Shown here: in pieces, positions 45,226 through 54,548 of the stretch
Layout of the letters: every line of letters starts with the position of its first letter
Position numbering within the stretch: position 1 is the first letter of the stretch
Notes under the pieces: model-generated
What the model saw: the letters and a program-made list of their open reading frames with translations, nothing else
The model's database searches: none
Told to the model about the DNA's origin: nothing
Translations under genes and position numbers: made by a program
Assembly (NCBI RefSeq): GCF_002797735.1
Contig: NZ_PGFG01000001.1
Location: 744,001-808,000, forward strand
Length of the DNA: 64,000 nucleotides
DNA from: Thermoflavifilum aggregans
GTDB taxonomy: Bacteria; Bacteroidota; Bacteroidia; Chitinophagales; Chitinophagaceae
Direction of reading: 5' to 3'

Positions 45226-47163
45226 ATGGCTGAATTTCACCAATCCAGAAAAAATATTATCCGGCTGATATTCATCGGTGTATTTGCTGTCATAGCAATG
45301 CGGTTGTTTTATTTGCAGGTAATCGAAAAAAAATATCGTCAGCTGGCTAATGCACAGGCCATTGTACGCAAACTCATATATCCTACCCGGGGCATTATCT
45401 ATGATCGTCATGGACGTGTGGTAGTGAATAACACAGCCCTTTACGATCTGATGGTAACACCTTCGGAAGTGAAGCACCTGGATACCGCTTTTTTATGTGA
45501 GCTGCTGGGTATTGATACAGCCACTTTTCGGGAGAGGATGGAAAAAATCATCATACGAAATTCCCGTTATCGCCAGTCAGTTTTTGCAGAATTGCTGCCT
45601 CCTGACGTGTATGGCCGCATTGAAGAAAACCTATATCAGTTTCCGGGTTTTGAACTAGTGGAAAGGCCTGTGCGTAATTATCCCTTTCATGCAGGGGCTC
45701 ATATTTTCGGGTATGTAGGCGAAGTGGATTCAGCTACTATTCGGCGTTCCAATGGATTTTACCAGGCGGGGGATTTTATTGGTAAAACAGGTCTGGAGCG
45801 CAGTTATGAGGATGTGTTGCGCGGGCAGCGTGGGGTGGCTTATCTGGTGCGCGATTCCCGAAACAGGATTCAGGGCTCGTATGCCGGAGGCATGTATGAT
45901 ACGCCGGCTGTAGCCGGTAAAAATCTGTATCTCTCCCTGGATATAGAATTACAGCAATTGGGTGAACAGCTGCTTCAAAACAAAATCGGAAGCATAGTAG
46001 CCATAGATCCCAATACCGGTGGCATTCTGGCGATGGTTAGCAGTCCTACCTATGATCCGAATGAACTGAGTGGTTCAGAACGAAACAAAAAATTTTCTCG
46101 GTTATTTGTAAATCCCGAACTTCCATTGTTTAATCGCCCCATTCAGGCTACTTATCCGCCAGGCTCTACCTTCAAGCCTATAGATGCATTGATAGCCCTG
46201 CACGAAGGAGTCATTACACCCCAATACGGATATGATTGCCGGGGTGTGTATCTGGGATGTGGAAGGCCAATCAAATGCACAGAAAGCTTTCCCGGGCACG
46301 CTTCCAACCTGTACAATGCCATCGCCTATTCCTGCAACTCCTATTTTTCGCAGGTATTTCGCTTTATTGTGGACAAGGAGCGCAGACCTGCACTGGGGTT
46401 GGTGGAGTGGGACCGTTACGTAAGTGATTTTGGACTGGGTAAAAAATTAGGGATTGATGTACCGGGTGAATACAGCGGATATGTTCCGGATACAGCTCAT
46501 TACAATAAAATATTTGGCAAAGGACATTGGAATTCCTGTACCATTGTATCATTGGGCATTGGCCAGGGAGAAATCACCGAAACTCCTCTGCAGCTGGCCA
46601 ATGTGATGTGTATCATTGCCAATCACGGATATTATTACACACCCCATGTAGTGGATAGTGTGGAAGGCGTTCCGGATTTTTATCGCGCACATTTGGTTTT
46701 GCATCGGATTACGGCCAATGTATCGGACACGGATTACGATATTGTAACCCGTGCCATGGCAGCAGTGGTTGAACGGGGTACCGCTACCATTGCTGCTATC
46801 CCGGGCATCACGATTTGCGGGAAAACAGGTACAGCTCAAAATTTTACCATTATCAACGGGAAACGGGTGGAGTTGAAAGATCATTCATTATTTGCAGCTT
46901 TTGCACCGCGTGAACATCCCAAAATTGCCATTGCCGTAGTGGTGGAAAATGCCGGCTTTGGGGCCAGCTGGGCAGCGCCGATAGCCAGCCTGATGATTGA
47001 AAAATATTTGCGCGACAGCATTGCTACTGATCGTTTGCCGTTGTTAAAGCGAATTTCAGAAGCTAATTTGATACCGGAATATATTTTGGAAAAGAAGCGC
47101 AGAATTGATTCGCTGAATCAGGTTCGTGATAAATTGGAGGCCAGGCGCACAGCCATGCGCTAA
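45226..47163 (+). CDS. mrdA: Penicillin-binding protein 2
   Basis: About 645 aa. The class B transpeptidase of the elongasome, cross-linking lateral peptidoglycan. One N-terminal transmembrane helix (about 14-32), a dimerisation domain, then the transpeptidase domain with active site S314-T-F-K317, the SxN motif SCN in the YSCNSYF segment, and K533-T-G. Start MAEFHQSRKN. It is 12 bp before rodA. Confidence 0.95.
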   Translation: MAEFHQSRKNIIRLIFIGVFAVIAMRLFYLQVIEKKYRQLANAQAIVRKLIYPTRGIIYDRHGRVVVNNTALYDLMVTPSEVKHLDTAFLCELLGIDTATFRERMEKIIIRNSRYRQSVFAELLPPDVYGRIEENLYQFPGFELVERPVRNYPFHAGAHIFGYVGEVDSATIRRSNGFYQAGDFIGKTGLERSYEDVLRGQRGVAYLVRDSRNRIQGSYAGGMYDTPAVAGKNLYLSLDIELQQLGEQLLQNKIGSIVAIDPNTGGILAMVSSPTYDPNELSGSERNKKFSRLFVNPELPLFNRPIQATYPPGSTFKPIDALIALHEGVITPQYGYDCRGVYLGCGRPIKCTESFPGHASNLYNAIAYSCNSYFSQVFRFIVDKERRPALGLVEWDRYVSDFGLGKKLGIDVPGEYSGYVPDTAHYNKIFGKGHWNSCTIVSLGIGQGEITETPLQLANVMCIIANHGYYYTPHVVDSVEGVPDFYRAHLVLHRITANVSDTDYDIVTRAMAAVVERGTATIAAIPGITICGKTGTAQNFTIINGKRVELKDHSLFAAFAPREHPKIAIAVVVENAGFGASWAAPIASLMIEKYLRDSIATDRLPLLKRISEANLIPEYILEKKRRIDSLNQVRDKLEARRTAMR

Positions 47164-47175
47164 AAATCCTGACCC

Positions 47176-48474
47176 GTGAACACGCATATACATTCATCAG
47201 CAGATTTGATTAAGCCGGGCATAGACAGGCTGCTGATTGCATTATATTTTATCCTGGTGCTCATAGGTTTGTTTTCCATTTTTGCCGTGGAGCACAGGCC
47301 GGGGGAAGATGTATGGTACAGCGTCCTGCATCTCAGCAAAAACTACAGCAGGCAGTTGATATGGGTATGCATTTCGCTGGTACTGGCTCTCGGCATTCTG
47401 CTGGTTGACAGCAAACTATTTCCTGCATTAGCCAATCTCATGTATGTATTTGGCATTTTGTTATTGCTGCTGGTGCTGGTAGCCGGCAAAGACATCAAAG
47501 GTTCTCACTCCTGGCTTGTGATCGGTGGTTTTCAGTTTCAGCCGGCTGAGTTTACAAAGCTTACTACTAACCTGGCACTCGCCAAATATTTATCGCGCCT
47601 GGATGTAGATTTTTCCACACTGCGTGCGCGGCTGATTGCCATTGGATTGATTCTTTTTCCTGCAGCCATCATTGTGATGCAATCCGAAACAGGGCTGGCA
47701 TTGGTTTACTTATCATTTTTTCTGGTATTGTATCGGGAAGGGTTGCCGGGCATTATTCTCATCATCGGATTTTCTGCGATTGTGCTGGTGCTTTCCGCTT
47801 TGCTGGTAGAAAAGCACATATTGCTGATGATATTCAGCGTGGCCGCTGCGTTCGTGATTTATTTCATGCGGCGCAGCTTCCGACGTCATCCCGAACGATT
47901 GTTTCTGATCCTGTTGATCTGGGGTTTCTGCAGTGTATTTGTGATGCAGGTTGTGCCTTATATATTCACACATGTGCTGAAACCTTATCAGGTAAGTCGT
48001 ATCAATGTGATGCTGGGCAAGGAAGTAAGTCCGAAGTCAAGTTACAATGTCCTCCAATCCAAAATAGCCATTGGTTCAGGAGGGCTGTTTGGAAAAGGTT
48101 ATCTAAAAGGAACCCAAACCCGCTATGAATTTGTACCGGAACAAAGTACAGATTTTATTTTCTGTACCATCGGAGAAGATTTTGGTTTTATGGGAAGCAT
48201 TGTGTTATTGGGTTTGTATTTGATATTGCTGTTTCGCATCATTCAGGTTGCCGAACGCCAGCGATCTACGTTCAGCAGAGTATATGCTTATGGATTGGCA
48301 AGTGTATTGTTTTTCCATGTGGCGATCAATATCGGCATGACAACAGGCCTGGCTCCTGTAATTGGCATACCTTTGCCGTGGATGAGTTACGGTGGATCAT
48401 CAATGATCACCTTCACGATGATGCTTTTCATATTGATTCGCCTGGATGCAGACAGGCAGAAGATTTTAAGATAA
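47176..48474 (+). CDS. rodA: Rod-shape peptidoglycan glycosyltransferase RodA
   Basis: About 432 aa from a GTG start. A SEDS-family polytopic membrane enzyme polymerising lipid II together with PBP2. Marks are the SHSWLVIGGFQFQPAEFTKL loop, VLQSKIAIGSGGLFGKGYLKGTQTRYEFVPEQSTDFIF (the long periplasmic loop with the catalytic Asp) and PLPWMSYGGSSMI. It completes the mreBCD-mrdA-rodA set. Confidence 0.95.
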   Translation: MNTHIHSSADLIKPGIDRLLIALYFILVLIGLFSIFAVEHRPGEDVWYSVLHLSKNYSRQLIWVCISLVLALGILLVDSKLFPALANLMYVFGILLLLLVLVAGKDIKGSHSWLVIGGFQFQPAEFTKLTTNLALAKYLSRLDVDFSTLRARLIAIGLILFPAAIIVMQSETGLALVYLSFFLVLYREGLPGIILIIGFSAIVLVLSALLVEKHILLMIFSVAAAFVIYFMRRSFRRHPERLFLILLIWGFCSVFVMQVVPYIFTHVLKPYQVSRINVMLGKEVSPKSSYNVLQSKIAIGSGGLFGKGYLKGTQTRYEFVPEQSTDFIFCTIGEDFGFMGSIVLLGLYLILLFRIIQVAERQRSTFSRVYAYGLASVLFFHVAINIGMTTGLAPVIGIPLPWMSYGGSSMITFTMMLFILIRLDADRQKILR

Positions 48475-48494
48475 TATCCTTCAAAATGTGGTAA

Positions 48495-49274
48495 ATGATG
48501 GCACAAATTATTCCGCTTGCAGAAGGAACATTTACAGTGGATAGAAGTAAAAAATTTATCCCCTTTGATCCTCAGCATGATCGTTTGCAGGACAGGCCGA
48601 AAGGTTCATTGCTGATTGAGATTCAGCCTTTTCTTGTAATTGTAGGATCACATTATATTTTGCTGGATACCGGATTAAATCTGTCAAACAATCAGGAATT
48701 GCTTTTGTATCACATCCTGAAAGAAAAAGGAATTGATCCCTCACAAATTACGCATGTGTTGCTTAGTCATTTGCATAAAGATCATGCAGGTGGCATCTGC
48801 AGTCGCCATCCGGATGGAAGTTACAAGCTTAATTTTCCTCAGGCCATCTATTATGTACATGAAGATGAATTAAAATATGCTCTTTCACATGCTCAGCAAA
48901 ATGAAGGTGAAACAGGAGGCGATATGGCTTCTTCGTATGCAGCAGAAGAGTTTGAATTATTATTTCAATCCGATCAGGTGGTGATGTTGCATGATGAAGG
49001 GCATATTGATACACATATCCGATATCAGCTCAGTGGCGGGCATTGCCCCTATCACGTAGTGTTCTGGATACAGGATCAGGATGAAATTATTTTTTATGGT
49101 GGCGATGTAGCACCTCAATATTTGCAGATGAAAACTCGCTATATGGCTAAATATGATTATGATGGCCGTAAAAGTATGGAACTGCGGCAGCAATATGCTG
49201 AGCAGGGCATACGTGAGGGGTGGACATTTTTATTTTATCACGATGTACAAAGACCGGTGATGAAACTGATTTGA
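48495..49274 (+). CDS. Metallo-beta-lactamase-fold hydrolase (AHL-lactonase-like)
   Basis: About 259 aa (ATG ATG start, either possible). The di-zinc motif HLHKDHAGG is clear, with later ligand regions H (DEGHIDTH) and FYGGDVAP (Asp), and a terminal FYHD His. The overall pattern is of the lactonase or glyoxalase II-like group in the MBL superfamily. No acyl-homoserine lactone system is visible, so lactonase activity is only one option. It follows rodA by 20 bp and may be carried on that transcript. Confidence 0.82.
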   Translation: MMAQIIPLAEGTFTVDRSKKFIPFDPQHDRLQDRPKGSLLIEIQPFLVIVGSHYILLDTGLNLSNNQELLLYHILKEKGIDPSQITHVLLSHLHKDHAGGICSRHPDGSYKLNFPQAIYYVHEDELKYALSHAQQNEGETGGDMASSYAAEEFELLFQSDQVVMLHDEGHIDTHIRYQLSGGHCPYHVVFWIQDQDEIIFYGGDVAPQYLQMKTRYMAKYDYDGRKSMELRQQYAEQGIREGWTFLFYHDVQRPVMKLI

Positions 49275-49278
49275 TTCA

Positions 49279-49668
49279 TCAGGGTTTTGCATTTTCATTT
49301 TCCAGTTCAATTTGTGCAGGAGAAGTTATAATCATTTCAGGCTGATTATGGAATAATATAATTTTTCCTGTAACACAAATCTGTTTGTTCTTCAGGTATG
49401 TTTCAGGTGCGTAGGAAAAATGTTTCCGGTCGTCTCCCCAGATCACTACGGTAAAGGTCTCATCAGGATGCGGATAACGGAAGTTCAGAAAAGTAGGTTT
49501 GCGTTTGGAAGTGGAGTCATAATACGTACCCGCAATTTTTCCACAAACGGTTACTTGTTGATTCACATAATGTGCAACATCTTCGTCGGATATTCTGACT
49601 TGTGCATATCCGGCCTCTACTGCAAACAAGCTTATGATCATGATCAGACCAGCAATCCATGTTTTCAT
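49279..49668 (-). CDS. Exported OB-fold protein
   Basis: About 129 aa. A signal peptide ending EAGYAQ is followed by an OB-fold pattern (HYVNQQVTVCGKIAGTYYD, PTFLNFRYPHPDETFTVVIWG, YLKNKQICVTGKI). This resembles secreted OB-fold proteins of Bacteroidota related to nucleic-acid-binding or YdeI-like folds. Function unknown. It has a consensus promoter element upstream. Confidence 0.7.
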   Translation of the reverse strand: MKTWIAGLIMIISLFAVEAGYAQVRISDEDVAHYVNQQVTVCGKIAGTYYDSTSKRKPTFLNFRYPHPDETFTVVIWGDDRKHFSYAPETYLKNKQICVTGKIILFHNQPEMIITSPAQIELENENAKP

Positions 49669-49708
49669 AGCAACGGAATTTGTTTCATATGATATGGAAA
49701 TTCATTTT

Positions 49709-49716
49709 CAAAGATA
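49709..49716 (-). promoter_or_regulatory. -7 promoter element of the OB-fold gene
   Basis: TATCTTTG on the minus strand, full consensus, about 40 bp before the ATG. Confidence 0.45.
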
Positions 49717-49753
49717 GGATGTCATGGATTGAAAAAATTCATTTTTACAATCA

Positions 49754-50803
49754 TTAAAACAAACTTAACTGCTTTCCAGGCCTGCAAAAATGCGAGCTAT
49801 CCAGTTCCCATCGTTCATCATTCAGGCCATACCGCTTGTTGCATTTGATGAATTGCTGACGAACCAGCTCAGCGATAGGGCCTTCGCCGCGCATGCGCAC
49901 GCCCCATCGGCTGTCATTTACTTTACCCCCATGTGATTGTTCAATGAGATGCCAGACTTTATCGGCCCGGTCGGGAAAATTTTTATACAGCCAATCATGA
50001 AAAATCAGTTTGATCGCACCATTGAGGCGGATAAAGGTATAGGCTGAGAATGTAGCGCCGGCTTCTGCGGCAGCTTTCATGATGGCAGGCATTTCGTGTT
50101 CATTCAATCCGGGAATCATGGGCCCCAGCATGACACCGGTGCGCACACCCAGCTGGCTCAGCTCCCGGATCACGCGCAGTCTTTGCTGCGCGGTAGTGGT
50201 CCTCGGTTCCATCAAGCGGCGCAGTTCTTCGTGAAAGGAAGTAATGGATACCAGCACGCTCACCAGCCTGTAACGCGCCATAGCCTGCAATACATCCTTA
50301 TCGCGCAGGATAAAGGCATTTTTGGTAATGATGCCCACCGGTTGTTTGAATGCATAACAGATTTCCAGCAACCTGCGAGTGATGCGGTATTTTTGTTCGG
50401 CCGGCTGATAACAATCGGTATTGCCGCTCAGCGAAACAGGCCAGCCCTGCCAGGAAGGTTGCATCAGAAACTGCTCCAGCAGCTGAGGAGCATTTATCTT
50501 TACAATAATGTTTCGCTCAAAATCAAGTCCAGCGCTGTATCCCCAGTATTCATGCGCATTGCGTGCATAGCAATAAATGCAACCGTGCTCACATCCCTGA
50601 TACGGGTTCATACTGTAAAGCATACCCACATCGGGGCTTTCAACCTTATGCACCAAGGTCTTGGCCTGTTGTTCAATATAATGTGTAGGCTCATCGCTTT
50701 GTTCCCAATCATCAATAGCTGTTGGTTCATCGCGGCTAAGCCTTGTTTTTTCAAAACGATTGTGCGGATTCAGCTGTGCACCTCGACCTTTGATATATGT
50801 CAT
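49754..50803 (-). CDS. PA0069-family radical SAM protein
   Basis: About 349 aa. The iron-sulphur motif CEHGCIYCYA (CxxxCxxC) follows MNPYQG. The family also shows KGRGAQLNPHNRFE at the start, LSGNTDCYQPAE, ITKNAFILRD and a C-terminal SRWGVRMRGEGPIAELV. PA0069/Rv2578c-type proteins resemble spore photoproduct lyase-like enzymes but their reaction is unknown. The gene lies 11 bp after a 2H-like gene on the same strand and appears to be the second gene of a two-gene operon controlled by the palindrome at 51490. Confidence 0.88.
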   Translation of the reverse strand: MTYIKGRGAQLNPHNRFEKTRLSRDEPTAIDDWEQSDEPTHYIEQQAKTLVHKVESPDVGMLYSMNPYQGCEHGCIYCYARNAHEYWGYSAGLDFERNIIVKINAPQLLEQFLMQPSWQGWPVSLSGNTDCYQPAEQKYRITRRLLEICYAFKQPVGIITKNAFILRDKDVLQAMARYRLVSVLVSITSFHEELRRLMEPRTTTAQQRLRVIRELSQLGVRTGVMLGPMIPGLNEHEMPAIMKAAAEAGATFSAYTFIRLNGAIKLIFHDWLYKNFPDRADKVWHLIEQSHGGKVNDSRWGVRMRGEGPIAELVRQQFIKCNKRYGLNDERWELDSSHFCRPGKQLSLF

Positions 50804-50814
50804 GATACAAGTTT

Positions 50815-51480
50815 TTAATCAAACAAGCTGTATTGAATCTGTCCACCTGCCGCCCCTTCTGCTGAAGAGGCCGTTTGCAGCGGAAAGCGTGCTATCTGCC
50901 GGAAAGCTTTCTGATGATCATCTTTTTTCCACAACGATAATTCCTGCACCACACATCGGCCGGCGAATGATTTTTGCTGGTATTCGGGTACGCTTTTTTC
51001 GTATTGCCAGGGTTTAAGCCTGGATGCAAACAACAAATACGGTTCTGTGATGAAATGTGGCTTGCTGGCTAAACTCTTTAGCAGGCGCTGCATAGGCCGG
51101 AGCGATTTCACCAGCTCGGCTACGGCAGATGCATTGCGGATTTTCAGGATGATGCTATGGCTGGGCATAAATCCAAAACCGTCGATTTCCAGCAGCAGAG
51201 AGGATTGTGGGGCGGCAAGCATGCTGAAATAGGCCATCACCCGCTTTTCATGCGTTTCCCATTGCCAGAAATGAATGAGCCATATCTGGGCATCTGTAGC
51301 CAGCAGGGGATGTCGGTAATTTCGGCTGAAAGCATTCCTTTCCTCATGGATACGCTCGGCCAGCGGCCCTTGCACAGGCGCTGTCAACACATATTCTTTG
51401 GTTTGCCATAACTGGCCTGCATGCTCTATCCTGTGCTCATCTTCCTGCCGGATTTTTTCAGGATAGACTTTCTTTTTCAT
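50815..51480 (-). CDS. Predicted 2H-phosphoesterase-fold protein with both HxT motifs degenerate
   Basis: About 221 aa, no signal peptide. The layout of predicted strands and helices (LLLEIDGFGFMPSHSIILKI, VKSLRPMQRLL, SRLKPWQYEKSVPEYQQKSFAG, LSLWKK) resembles the LigT/2'-5' RNA ligase-like 2H superfamily. The two catalytic H-x-T motifs would fall at Q65-x-W67 and Y148-x-L150, so it is likely inactive or repurposed. This fold assignment is my inference. The gene leads the operon with the radical SAM gene. What it does is unknown. Confidence 0.6.
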   Translation of the reverse strand: MKKKVYPEKIRQEDEHRIEHAGQLWQTKEYVLTAPVQGPLAERIHEERNAFSRNYRHPLLATDAQIWLIHFWQWETHEKRVMAYFSMLAAPQSSLLLEIDGFGFMPSHSIILKIRNASAVAELVKSLRPMQRLLKSLASKPHFITEPYLLFASRLKPWQYEKSVPEYQQKSFAGRCVVQELSLWKKDDHQKAFRQIARFPLQTASSAEGAAGGQIQYSLFD

Positions 51481-51489
51481 GCCGCCAAT

Positions 51490-51508
51490 TTACTAAAAAA
51501 TTTAGTAA
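51490..51508. promoter_or_regulatory. Perfect 8-bp inverted repeat, candidate operator
   Basis: TTACTAAA, 3 bp, TTTAGTAA. It lies 10 bp before the ATG of the 2H-like gene and overlaps its near-consensus -7 sequence (TAAATTGG on the minus strand), as a repressor site would. Confidence 0.55.
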
Positions 51509-51573
51509 GATAAATTACATTTTCCCACTAGTGAAAAACTGTTCTAAGGGTATTCGATCAGAAGGATTCATAT

Positions 51574-51602
51574 TTAGTTATCATTTAGTTAATAATTGGT
51601 TA
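51574..51602 (+). promoter_or_regulatory. Three 7-bp direct repeats at 11-bp period, Pho-box-like
   Basis: TTAGTTA (51574-51580), TTAGTTA (51585-51591) and TTGGTTA (51596-51602), each separated by 4 bp. The last repeat ends 12 bp before the -7 element of the TonB receptor gene, so the array spans the -33 region. The geometry is that of PhoB/OmpR-family activator sites, and a PhoB-like regulator is encoded at 57139. Confidence 0.6.
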
Positions 51603-51614
51603 ATCATCAGCTGG

Positions 51615-51622
51615 GAATTTTG
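51615..51622 (+). promoter_or_regulatory. -7 promoter element of the TonB receptor gene
   Basis: GAATTTTG, one mismatch to TAnnTTTG, 20 bp before the ATG. TTGG inside the third direct repeat may serve as a weak -33. Confidence 0.4.
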
Positions 51623-51642
51623 CAGTACTTGAAAACATAAGG

Positions 51643-54441
51643 ATGAAATCATTACTACTACTCTTCTGCATGGTTGGCATTTCTTTTTTGTCGCAGGCTC
51701 AGGTGTATGGTACCGTTTCTGGTAAAATATATGCACAGGAAGGTGAAAATGCATTAGCCGGTGTAACTGTTATTCTGCAAGGCACTTCGCAGGGAGCGAT
51801 TTCCGATATAGACGGTCAGTATTTGCTTCGGCAGGTTCCTGCTGGTGAATACACATTGCAGTTCCGATATCTTGGATTTCAGACAAAAATCATTACAGGT
51901 GTAAAGGTAGAACCAGGTAAAATCACCACCTTGAATGTAGGGCTGGAGCGGGCAGCATCTGCGCGTTTGTCTGAAATTGTGGTAACAGCTTCTTTCCGGC
52001 AAAATTCCATACAGGCCTTGTATGCGGATCGGAAAAAACAGTCCGTGATCAGTGATGGGATATCGGCCGACATGATTGCCCGCTCGCCGGATAAGCACAT
52101 GGGTGATGTGCTTCAGCGCATCAGCGGGGTGAGTGTGGAAGATGGAAAATTTGCGGTGGTGCGGGGTCTTGCCGCACGATACAACGAAACCCTGCTGAAC
52201 CATGCGCCTGCCCCTTCCACGGAGCCTGATGTAAAGGCTTTTTCCTTTGATATCATTCCGTCGGAAATGGTGGATCAAGTTGTGGTTTATAAAACCCTCA
52301 CTCCCGATCAGCCGGGTGATGCGGCAGGCGGGGCCATTCAGGTGCGGACCAAAGATTTTCCTGCATTGCCTTATTTCTCTGTATCTCTGGGCACCGGCTA
52401 CAACAGTCAAACTACATTCAGGGATTTTTATACAGGCAGGTCGAAAGGCAATCTAGATTTTCTGGGTTGGGTCGGTCAATCGCGCAACCTGCCATCGGCC
52501 TTTCAGCAGGTGCGTCAGCTATATGCCACGCTCAGTACTGATCAGAAAATATCTATTACCCAGCAGTTTCCCAATACCTTTGGTGCTGTTTCCCAGCCTC
52601 CCAGTTTTCTTCCTTTTAGTGCGCAGCTTGCAGGAGGCAACACCCTTACCCTTCATTCCGGCAGGAAAATCGGATATATGGCCGCTGTTTCATACAACTA
52701 CAGCCATCAGGTATTGAATCAGGATCAGGCGCAATATCTGCTCAGCAAAGAAGAGATTTATGACCTCCACAGCGATATTTATCAGAAAAAAGTACGCACG
52801 GGAGCATTGTTGAATCTGGCATATTCTTCCGCTCACTGCAAACTGGCATGGATGACATTTGCAAGCAATGAATTCCATAATGATTTTTACATCAGGACGG
52901 GAAACATTTTCGTGAGTTCTGATCAGGTTAATCCTGTATATAGTCTGAATCAGCACATCGCCCAGCAGGGTTTATACCTGACGCAGCTCATGGGTTCGCA
53001 TCAAATGGGGAACAATCATCTTCGCATAGACTGGACAACTTCTTACGGGAGGTCATACCGTTCAGAACCTGATCAACGCATCCTGACGATTGAAAAGAAA
53101 AACGGAAGCAGCAACTATGCGTTGTATCTGTCCAATGAAAATAGCCCGGCTGTGAATACAGCAGCTCGTATTTATTCAAAACTGCATGAAGATATTTACA
53201 ACGCACAGATCAGCCTAAGTGTGCCTTTCAGGTGGAATTCCGAATCCCAGTTGCTGAAAGCAGGCATATCTGAAACATACCGGCAAAGATTGTTCAGCAT
53301 TCTTGCATTGGGCTATGCCAGCGATCTGGATCCTTATGGCCGGGGAGCAACCATTGATATCAGCAAAGATGTAACTATCGAAAATTTATTTTCTGATACC
53401 AATATCAATCGTTACCGGATTTTATTAGCCAATATTCCTCAAAACACAAAAGATTATACCGGTAAATCTCATCTTTCTGCTGCTTATGTGTTGGTGGAAA
53501 ATCATTTTTTCAGAAATCTTCTTCAGCTCACCTGGGGAGTCAGGACTGAATATAATTTTCAGCAGTTGATTTCGCTGAATCAGCCCACACAGAAATATGA
53601 AAATCTGGATTTGCTGCCTTCCATAAACACGACCTATCATGTGCAGCCCCAGGCGGATATCAGACTGGGATATTACCGTTCGGTGAACCGGCCTGAATTC
53701 CGCGAGCTGGCTCCTTACCGCTATTATGATTACAACAGAAATTTCATTGTTTCTGGTAATTCTGAATTGAAACGTTCTTTGCAGGATAATCTGGATTTGC
53801 GTGTAGAATATTATCCGGAAGCCGATGAAATCTTTTCATTTTCTTTGTTTTACAAGCATTTTCAGCAGCCTGTTGAACAGGTAAATCTGGGCAATGATGT
53901 ACTTTCTTATGATAATGCTAATCATGCTTATGATTATGGTTTTGAACTGGAAATGAACAAAAGGCTCAATTTCCTTATTCATTCTCCTTTCTGGAATCGT
54001 ATTTTCCTGTATGGTAATTTTTCATACCTGGATGGTGGTGTGAATTTTCAGGGTCAGAATCAGCGCCGCCCTTTACAAGGGTTATCAAAATATATGATCA
54101 ATGCTGGGATCAGTTATACATCTGATCGAGGTGATTTTTCACTTTCCGTGTTGTTTAATCGAAATGGTGAGCGTATGATATTCAGAGGTGAAAATGATGG
54201 GCTGGATACGTATGAACACCCCAGAAACATGCTTGATTTTCAGGCTAGCAAAAAATTTTTCCACCAGCGTTTTCAGTGTCGGCTTACCTTATCTAATCTC
54301 TTCATGCAGCATACACAACTTTATTACAAATATGGCAATACCTCGCATATCCGGTTTGACCCGAAACAAGACCGAATCATATCAGATGTACAGGAAGGTT
54401 TAACAGCCGGCATTTCCCTGCGTTATCTGATTTCACGTTGA
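51643..54441 (+). CDS. TonB-dependent receptor with CarboxypepD_reg domain
   Basis: About 932 aa, outer membrane. Signal peptide ending LSQAQ, then a carboxypeptidase-regulatory-like beta sandwich (about 20-105, VYGTVSGKIYAQEGENALAGVTVILQG), a plug domain (about 115-235) and a 22-strand barrel to the end (LRYLISR). It imports a ligand in a TonB-dependent way. No SusD gene follows; instead a beta-helix lipoprotein comes next. The direct repeats upstream and nearby PhoB/PhoR-like genes suggest phosphate or a similar nutrient as the regulating signal, which is inference. Confidence 0.9.
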   Translation: MKSLLLLFCMVGISFLSQAQVYGTVSGKIYAQEGENALAGVTVILQGTSQGAISDIDGQYLLRQVPAGEYTLQFRYLGFQTKIITGVKVEPGKITTLNVGLERAASARLSEIVVTASFRQNSIQALYADRKKQSVISDGISADMIARSPDKHMGDVLQRISGVSVEDGKFAVVRGLAARYNETLLNHAPAPSTEPDVKAFSFDIIPSEMVDQVVVYKTLTPDQPGDAAGGAIQVRTKDFPALPYFSVSLGTGYNSQTTFRDFYTGRSKGNLDFLGWVGQSRNLPSAFQQVRQLYATLSTDQKISITQQFPNTFGAVSQPPSFLPFSAQLAGGNTLTLHSGRKIGYMAAVSYNYSHQVLNQDQAQYLLSKEEIYDLHSDIYQKKVRTGALLNLAYSSAHCKLAWMTFASNEFHNDFYIRTGNIFVSSDQVNPVYSLNQHIAQQGLYLTQLMGSHQMGNNHLRIDWTTSYGRSYRSEPDQRILTIEKKNGSSNYALYLSNENSPAVNTAARIYSKLHEDIYNAQISLSVPFRWNSESQLLKAGISETYRQRLFSILALGYASDLDPYGRGATIDISKDVTIENLFSDTNINRYRILLANIPQNTKDYTGKSHLSAAYVLVENHFFRNLLQLTWGVRTEYNFQQLISLNQPTQKYENLDLLPSINTTYHVQPQADIRLGYYRSVNRPEFRELAPYRYYDYNRNFIVSGNSELKRSLQDNLDLRVEYYPEADEIFSFSLFYKHFQQPVEQVNLGNDVLSYDNANHAYDYGFELEMNKRLNFLIHSPFWNRIFLYGNFSYLDGGVNFQGQNQRRPLQGLSKYMINAGISYTSDRGDFSLSVLFNRNGERMIFRGENDGLDTYEHPRNMLDFQASKKFFHQRFQCRLTLSNLFMQHTQLYYKYGNTSHIRFDPKQDRIISDVQEGLTAGISLRYLISR

Positions 54442-54548
54442 TTTGATTGTTATGTATAAGCATGTAACTGTAAAATTTTATATTGATTTCATTACTTATT
54501 AACAAGCTATTTGCAATTTCATTTGACATTTGTTTAAAATCAAAATTT

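Noticed and set aside
50096-50818. 240-aa open frame on the plus strand across the radical SAM gene
   Set aside because: Antisense to the iron-sulphur motif and other conserved parts; shadow.
54498-54532. Possible second Pho-box-like array before the beta-helix lipoprotein
   Set aside because: The 11-bp-spaced heptamers here (TATTAAC, TATTTGC, TCATTTG) match each other too poorly, and the region is very AT-rich.
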